The notes under the pieces: generated by a model
What the model saw: the letters and a program-made list of their open reading frames with translations, nothing else
Databases searched by the model: none
Told to the model about the DNA's origin: nothing
Translations under genes and position numbers: made by a program
DNA from: Glaesserella sp041817755
Lineage (GTDB): Bacteria; Pseudomonadota; Gammaproteobacteria; Enterobacterales; Pasteurellaceae
Assembly: GCF_041817755.1 (NCBI RefSeq)
Contig: NZ_JBGYBX010000038.1
Span: forward strand, 1 to 17,364
Direction of reading: 5' to 3'
Length of the DNA stretch: 17,364 bases
In this document: positions 13,570 to 17,364 of the stretch, in pieces
Position numbering within the stretch: position 1 is the first letter of the stretch
Layout: the number at the start of each line of letters is the position of its first letter

Positions 13570-14994
13570 TTATCTTTTTTTGGCTTTTGGATTCGGAAGG
13601 TCAGTAACCGACCCTTCAAATACTTCTGCTGCAAGACCTACAGACTCGTGTAAGGTTGGATGAGCGTGGATGGTTAATGCGATATCTTCCGCATCACAGC
13701 CCATTTCAATCGCTAAACCGATTTCACCTAACAATTCACCACCGTTAGTACCGACAATCGCACCACCGAGTAAACGATGCGTATCTTTATCGAAGATGAG
13801 TTTAGTCATACCGTCTGCACATTCGGAGGCAATCGCACGACCTGACGCTGCCCAAGGGAATTTCGCTACTTCGTAGTTTAAGCCTTCTTGTTTACACTCT
13901 TTCTCCGTTTTACCGACCCAAGCCACTTCCGGCTCAGTATAAGCGATAGATGGGATCACTTTTGGATCGAAGTAGTGTTTTTGTCCTGCAATCACTTCTG
14001 CAGCCACGTGACCTTCGTGAACGCCTTTGTGCGCCAACATCGGCTGACCGACGATATCGCCGATCGCGAAAATGTGTGGCACATTGGTACGCATTTGTTT
14101 ATCCACACGGATAAATCCACGGTCATCCACTTCTACGCCCGCTTTACCTGCATCTAATAATTTGCCGTTCGGTACACGTCCGATAGCCACTAATACGGCA
14201 TCATAGCGTTTGGTGTCGTTGCACGCTTTGCCTTCCATGGAAACATAAATACCGTCGTCTTTCGCTTCTACCGCGGTTACTTTGGTTTCAAGCATTAATT
14301 TGAATTTTTTCTCAATGCGTTTGGTGAAGATTGCTACAACGTCTTTATCCGCCGCAGGAATGACTTGGTCAAACATTTCAACCACTTCCACTTCCGAACC
14401 CAATGCTTCATACACGGTGCCCATTTCCAAACCGATGATACCACCGCCCATAATGAGTAATTTTTTCGGAATTTCTTTTAATTTAAGCGCATCCGTTGAA
14501 TCCCAAATACGTGGGTCGTCATGCGGAATAAACGGAAGTTGGATAGGACGGGAACCGGCTGCAATAATGGCATTATCAAATTTAATGGTGGTTGGATTAC
14601 CGTCACGATCACGTGCGACTAACGTGTTCGGATCAGCAAAAGTCGCCTGACCTTCAACAACAGTCACTTTACGTGCTTTTGCCATACCTGCCAAACCGCC
14701 TGTAAGTTTTGCTACCACCGCTTCTTTACCGGCTCGTACTTTGTCTAAATCAATCGTTGGCTCGCCAAACGTAATACCGTTATGTTCCGCGTGTTTTGCT
14801 TCTTCAATGATTTTTGCAACGTGTAATAATGCTTTAGACGGAATACAACCTACGTTTAAGCACACACCACCAAGGGTTGAATAACGTTCAACTAAGACTG
14901 TTTCTAAGCCTAAATCTGCGCAACGGAATGCTGCTGAGTAGCCCGCCGGGCCTGCACCAAGTACTACGACCTGGGTTTTAATTTCTTTGCTCAT
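13570..14994 (-). CDS. lpdA: Dihydrolipoyl dehydrogenase (E3)
   Basis: FAD disulfide oxidoreductase of 474 residues, same length as the E. coli enzyme. It reoxidises the dihydrolipoyl arms of E2 subunits and reduces NAD, serving pyruvate dehydrogenase and usually also 2-oxoglutarate dehydrogenase and glycine cleavage. Visible are the FAD-binding GAGPAGYSAA (residues 13-22), the redox pair Cys45 and Cys50 in GGVCLNVGCIPSKAL, the NAD-binding GGGIIGLEMG, a second FAD motif with FAIGD, and the interface His445-Glu450 (HPTLHE) that completes the partner subunit's active site. AGAGGT precedes the ATG at 14994 at good spacing. It follows aceF after 150 bases holding a hairpin and a possible promoter, so it can be expressed both with and apart from aceEF, as in E. 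coli. Confidence 0.97.
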   Translation of the reverse strand: MSKEIKTQVVVLGAGPAGYSAAFRCADLGLETVLVERYSTLGGVCLNVGCIPSKALLHVAKIIEEAKHAEHNGITFGEPTIDLDKVRAGKEAVVAKLTGGLAGMAKARKVTVVEGQATFADPNTLVARDRDGNPTTIKFDNAIIAAGSRPIQLPFIPHDDPRIWDSTDALKLKEIPKKLLIMGGGIIGLEMGTVYEALGSEVEVVEMFDQVIPAADKDVVAIFTKRIEKKFKLMLETKVTAVEAKDDGIYVSMEGKACNDTKRYDAVLVAIGRVPNGKLLDAGKAGVEVDDRGFIRVDKQMRTNVPHIFAIGDIVGQPMLAHKGVHEGHVAAEVIAGQKHYFDPKVIPSIAYTEPEVAWVGKTEKECKQEGLNYEVAKFPWAASGRAIASECADGMTKLIFDKDTHRLLGGAIVGTNGGELLGEIGLAIEMGCDAEDIALTIHAHPTLHESVGLAAEVFEGSVTDLPNPKAKKR

Positions 14995-15039
14995 GTTTAC
15001 CTCTGGGTTCGCATTTGTTATAGACTTGTTAATTTTGCT

Positions 15040-15066
15040 ATTTTAGCGTTTTTTGCCCATTTACAA
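15040..15066 (-). promoter_or_regulatory. Candidate promoter of lpdA
   Basis: On the minus strand TTGTAA (15066-15061) precedes TAAAAT (15045-15040) with a 15-base spacer, shorter than optimal. An own promoter for lpd is known in E. coli, and the upstream hairpin would otherwise reduce lpd expression. The exact elements are uncertain. Confidence 0.35.
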
Positions 15067-15091
15067 TGCGACTAAGATCACAGAATTAAGA

Positions 15092-15137
15092 ACAAGCGGT
15101 AGGATTTGCAAAATTTTTTACAAATCTCACCGCTTGT
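15092..15137. terminator. Inverted pair of uptake sequences between aceF and lpdA
   Basis: ACAAGCGGT (15092-15100) pairs with ACCGCTTGT (15129-15137). After one mismatch the stem continues for seven more pairs (15102-15108 with 15121-15127, one of them G-T), leaving a 12-base A+T loop. It begins eight bases after the aceF stop on the minus strand. There is no proper T tract, so it may act as a weak terminator or an RNA-stabilising 3' hairpin. Confidence 0.6.
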
Positions 15138-15144
15138 ATGCCAA

Positions 15145-17046
15145 TTACATTACTAAACGACGGATATCCGCAAGTACACCATTGATGTAGCTTAAGAAAC
15201 GAGCACCATCAGCACCGTCAATCACACGGTGGTCGAAAGATAATGATAACGGAAGCATTAAGCGTGGCTCAAACTCTTTACCGTTCCATTGTGGCATCAT
15301 TTCTGATTTCGATACGCCTAAAATCGCCACTTCAGGGGCGTTCACGATTGGCGTGAAGTGGGTTGTACCAATACCGCCTAAACTTGAAATGGTGAAACAA
15401 CCGCCTTGCATATCTGCGGCAGTCAATTTACCGTCACGCGCTTTCTTAGACACTTCCATCAATTCACGTGAAAGCTCAACAATACCTTTTTTATTCACAT
15501 TTTTGAATACAGGTACAACTAAGCCGTTTGGTGTATCCACCGCTACGCCGATGTTAATGTATTTCTTAAGAGTAAGTTTTTGACCATCTTCAGAAATTGA
15601 GCTGTTGAAACGAGGGAAGGCTTCTAAGGCTTTCGCTACCGCTTTCATAATGAACACCACAGGCGTGATCTTCACATCTAATTTTTGTTTCTCAGCCAGT
15701 TTGTTTTGTTCTTTACGGAAGTTCTCTAAATCGGTGATATCAGTACGGTCGAAATGCGTAACGTGTGGGATCATCACCCAGTTACGATGTAAGTTCGCAC
15801 CTGAGATCTTATTGATACGGCTTAATTCAACTTCTTCAATTTCACCAAATTTGCTGAAATCAACTTTCGGCCACGGTAATAAGCCTAAACCTGCACCGTT
15901 CGCTACGCCATTGCCTGCCGCTGCTGGTGCTTTACCTGCTTTCACATCTTCAAATACTTGAACCGCAGTCTTCACATAGGCTTGAATATCTTCTTTAACG
16001 ATACGACCTTTGCGACCTGTACCTTTAACGCGATCTAAGTTTACGCCAAACTCACGTGCTAAGCGACGAATCACCGGTGTTGCATGAGCATAGCCCGCAC
16101 TTGCCACCACTTGTTCTTGGCTTAAACCGGATACATTACCTGATTGTGCTGGCGCTGCTGCAACTGGTACAGGTGCTGCCGTTGCTTGCGGTGCTGGAGC
16201 AGATGCCGCCGCTGGCGCTGCACCTGCAACTTCAAATTTCATAATCAATGAACCAGTTGAAACTTTATCGCCTACTTTCACTAAAATTTCTTTTACCACA
16301 CCTGCGATTGGTGCCGGGACTTCCATAGACGCTTTGTCACCTTCTACGTTGATGATAGATTGATCAACAGCAACGGTATCGCCTACTTTGACCATAATTT
16401 CAGTCACGTTGACTTCATCGCCACCGATATCCGGTACATTAACATCTTTAATCGCTGAACCACCCGCTTGTGGAGCTGGTGCAGCTACAACAGGTGCCGG
16501 AGACGCTGCTGGTGCTGCGCCTGCGACTTCAAAACGCATCACTAATTTGCCTGTTGAAACTTTATCGCCAACATTGATTAAAATCTCTTTCACCACACCT
16601 GCTACTGGCGCCGGGACTTCCATAGAGGCTTTGTCGCCTTCTACGTTGATAATGGATTGATCAACGGCAACGGTATCACCTACTTTCACCATAATTTCGG
16701 TCACGTTTACTTCATCGCCACCGATATCCGGTACATTCACATCAACAACCGCACTCGCTGTCGGTGCTGCCGCCGGAGCTGGTGCAGCTTCTGCTTGTGG
16801 AGCCGGTGTTGAACCTGCCGCTTCTAATACTAACATTGGTGAACCTGTGGTAACTTTATCGCCCACTTTCACTAAGACTTCTTTAACCACACCCGCTTCT
16901 GGTGCCGGAACTTCCATAGAGGCTTTATCGCCTTCTACGTTAATGATAGATTGATCAACGGCAATGGTATCGCCCACTTTGACCATTACTTCGGTTACGG
17001 TGACTTCATCACCACCGATATCTGGAACTTGAATTTGTTTTGACAT
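15145..17046 (-). CDS. aceF: Pyruvate dehydrogenase E2, dihydrolipoyllysine acetyltransferase, three lipoyl domains
   Basis: Core subunit of the pyruvate dehydrogenase complex, 633 residues (E. coli 630). It takes the acetyl group from E1 on swinging lipoyl arms and passes it to CoA. Three N-terminal lipoyl domains carry the lipoylation motif GDKASM at Lys41, Lys139 and Lys238, joined by Ala/Pro-rich linkers typical of flexible E2 hinges. A peripheral-subunit-binding domain follows at about residues 321-357 (HATPVIRRLAREFGVN, GTGRKGRIVKEDI). The catalytic domain fills about 400-633, with His606 and Asp610 in DHRVIDGADG and the LVVPVFKN and SSLGGIG segments. AAGGA lies seven bases before the ATG at 17046. 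aceE ends 137 bases upstream with an inverted-repeat element in the gap but no obvious promoter, so aceEF should be one operon. Domains 2 and 3 are nearly identical. Confidence 0.97.
   Translation of the reverse strand: MSKQIQVPDIGGDEVTVTEVMVKVGDTIAVDQSIINVEGDKASMEVPAPEAGVVKEVLVKVGDKVTTGSPMLVLEAAGSTPAPQAEAAPAPAAAPTASAVVDVNVPDIGGDEVNVTEIMVKVGDTVAVDQSIINVEGDKASMEVPAPVAGVVKEILINVGDKVSTGKLVMRFEVAGAAPAASPAPVVAAPAPQAGGSAIKDVNVPDIGGDEVNVTEIMVKVGDTVAVDQSIINVEGDKASMEVPAPIAGVVKEILVKVGDKVSTGSLIMKFEVAGAAPAAASAPAPQATAAPVPVAAAPAQSGNVSGLSQEQVVASAGYAHATPVIRRLAREFGVNLDRVKGTGRKGRIVKEDIQAYVKTAVQVFEDVKAGKAPAAAGNGVANGAGLGLLPWPKVDFSKFGEIEEVELSRINKISGANLHRNWVMIPHVTHFDRTDITDLENFRKEQNKLAEKQKLDVKITPVVFIMKAVAKALEAFPRFNSSISEDGQKLTLKKYINIGVAVDTPNGLVVPVFKNVNKKGIVELSRELMEVSKKARDGKLTAADMQGGCFTISSLGGIGTTHFTPIVNAPEVAILGVSKSEMMPQWNGKEFEPRLMLPLSLSFDHRVIDGADGARFLSYINGVLADIRRLVM
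16228..17043 (-). repeat. Three in-gene repeats encoding lipoyl domains of aceF
   Basis: Repeat 1 is about 17043-16822, repeat 2 about 16743-16525 and repeat 3 about 16446-16228. Repeats 2 and 3 are offset by 297 bases and identical in protein from DVNVPDIGGDEVNV through the GDKASMEVPAP segment (residues 102-147 and 201-246), with some synonymous base differences. Such repeats can shrink or grow by recombination. Confidence 0.85.
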
Positions 17047-17071
17047 GTTTATTCCTTATTTTTCCTAGCTT

Positions 17072-17163
17072 GTAGGGATGCGACGCTTCGCGTCCTTCTT
17101 CAATTTGCAAAAAATTAACGGCATCTGGCCGCTTGTAATGGACGCCATGCATGGCGTCCCTAC
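17072..17163. repeat. Inverted-repeat element in the aceE-aceF gap
   Basis: GTAGGGA (17072-17078) and TCCCTAC (17157-17163) are exact inverted ends of a 92-base unit. Next to the left end is a hairpin GACGC-TTC-GCGTC (17082-17094). Next to the right end is a perfect 20-base palindrome with half-site GGACGCCATG (17140-17159). The middle carries a TTTGCAAAAAA stretch and a near-perfect uptake core. The build suggests a small non-coding mobile or palindromic repeat (MITE-like), but I cannot count copies elsewhere in the genome. Confidence 0.5.
17127..17136 (-). other. DNA uptake signal sequence inside the aceE-aceF element
   Basis: GGCCGCTTGT is the reverse complement of ACAAGCGGCC, nine of ten core bases. 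TTTGCAAAAAA about 20 bases to its left is in the right place for the A+T arm. Confidence 0.6.
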
Positions 17164-17183
17164 TTTTGCATGGAAATAATTGA

Positions 17184-17364
17184 TTATGCGTATAACGGAT
17201 TAATACGATCTACATTTAAACCGAATTTCGCAATTGCATCTGCAACGACTTTTCTGTCGATAGTGCCTTCGTTCGCTAATTGGGTTAATGCCGCTACCAC
17301 AACATAGCGCTCATCAACTTCGAAGTGTTCACGTAAGTTTGCACGGCTGTCTGAACGACCGAAA
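17184..17364 (-). CDS. aceE: Pyruvate dehydrogenase E1 component, C-terminal end only
   Basis: The last 59 codons of the thiamine-diphosphate subunit that decarboxylates pyruvate and acetylates the E2 lipoyl groups. The gene continues beyond the right edge of the window. The visible sequence runs FGRSDSRANLREHFEVDER, then YVVVAALTQLANEG, and ends VVADAIAKFGLNVDRINPLYA. This matches the E. coli AceE C-terminus almost residue for residue as I recall it. The stop is at 17184-17186. Its place just upstream of aceF on the same strand confirms the aceE-aceF-lpd order. No terminator follows the stop other than the inverted-repeat element, so transcription should continue into aceF. Confidence 0.95.
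   Translation of the reverse strand, partial: FGRSDSRANLREHFEVDERYVVVAALTQLANEGTIDRKVVADAIAKFGLNVDRINPLYA

Noticed and set aside
14282..14650. 122-residue open frame on the plus strand inside lpdA, and similar ones inside aceF
   Set aside because: Antisense shadows of conserved genes; composition simply mirrors the coding strand.

Overview
The window looks like core chromosome of a member of the Pasteurellaceae. The proteins resemble enteric gammaproteobacterial ones (BioD2, Mlc, RNase D, AckA, Pta, Dld, YdgA, Lpd, AceF, AceE). The intergenic gaps are dotted with DNA uptake signal sequences of the ACAAGCGGTC type, several followed by the A+T-rich 'TTTGCAAA' arm. That variant belongs to the Actinobacillus pleuropneumoniae / Mannheimia / Haemophilus ducreyi branch rather than the H. 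influenzae branch (AAGTGCGGT). I cannot name a species. The DNA is A+T rich, and I see no tRNA, rRNA, insertion sequence, prophage or CRISPR array.

Layout. Positions 1-158 hold a stack of four inverted repeats, including terminators. 157-2215 (minus) carry bioD2 and an Mlc-like ROK regulator, the same pair that lies together in E. coli (ynfK-mlc). 2423-4038 (plus) carry rnd (RNase D) and a small glycine-zipper lipoprotein, closed by a strong terminator. A non-coding leader of about 530 bases follows. Then come ackA and pta (4620-8084, plus), with a terminator-like hairpin between them and a clear terminator after pta. Next are a secreted sialidase (8189-10261) and, 24 bases later, the respiratory D-lactate dehydrogenase gene dld (10286-11977). 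Plus-strand transcription ends at an inverted pair of uptake sequences that also closes the minus-strand genes. These read aceE (3' end only, entering from the right edge), aceF, lpd and ydgA.

Function. Most of the window is the pyruvate/acetyl-CoA node. Dld makes pyruvate from D-lactate, AceE-AceF-Lpd turn pyruvate into acetyl-CoA, and Pta-AckA turn acetyl-CoA into acetate plus ATP. The sialidase is the accessory gene. It has a CBM40-like N-terminal domain and a GH33 propeller of the pneumococcal NanA/NanB type, with all the expected catalytic residues. Released sialic acid would be broken down to pyruvate, acetate and amino sugars, so it could feed the same node, but no sialic-acid uptake or catabolic gene is present here.

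I found no convincing new multi-gene system. The items most worth a second look are the sialidase and its position ahead of dld, a 92-base inverted-repeat element between aceE and aceF, the Mlc homologue without its zinc site, the terminator abutting the ydgA ribosome binding site, the structured leader before ackA with an ArcA-like box, and the charged, tyrosine-rich tail of the small lipoprotein.
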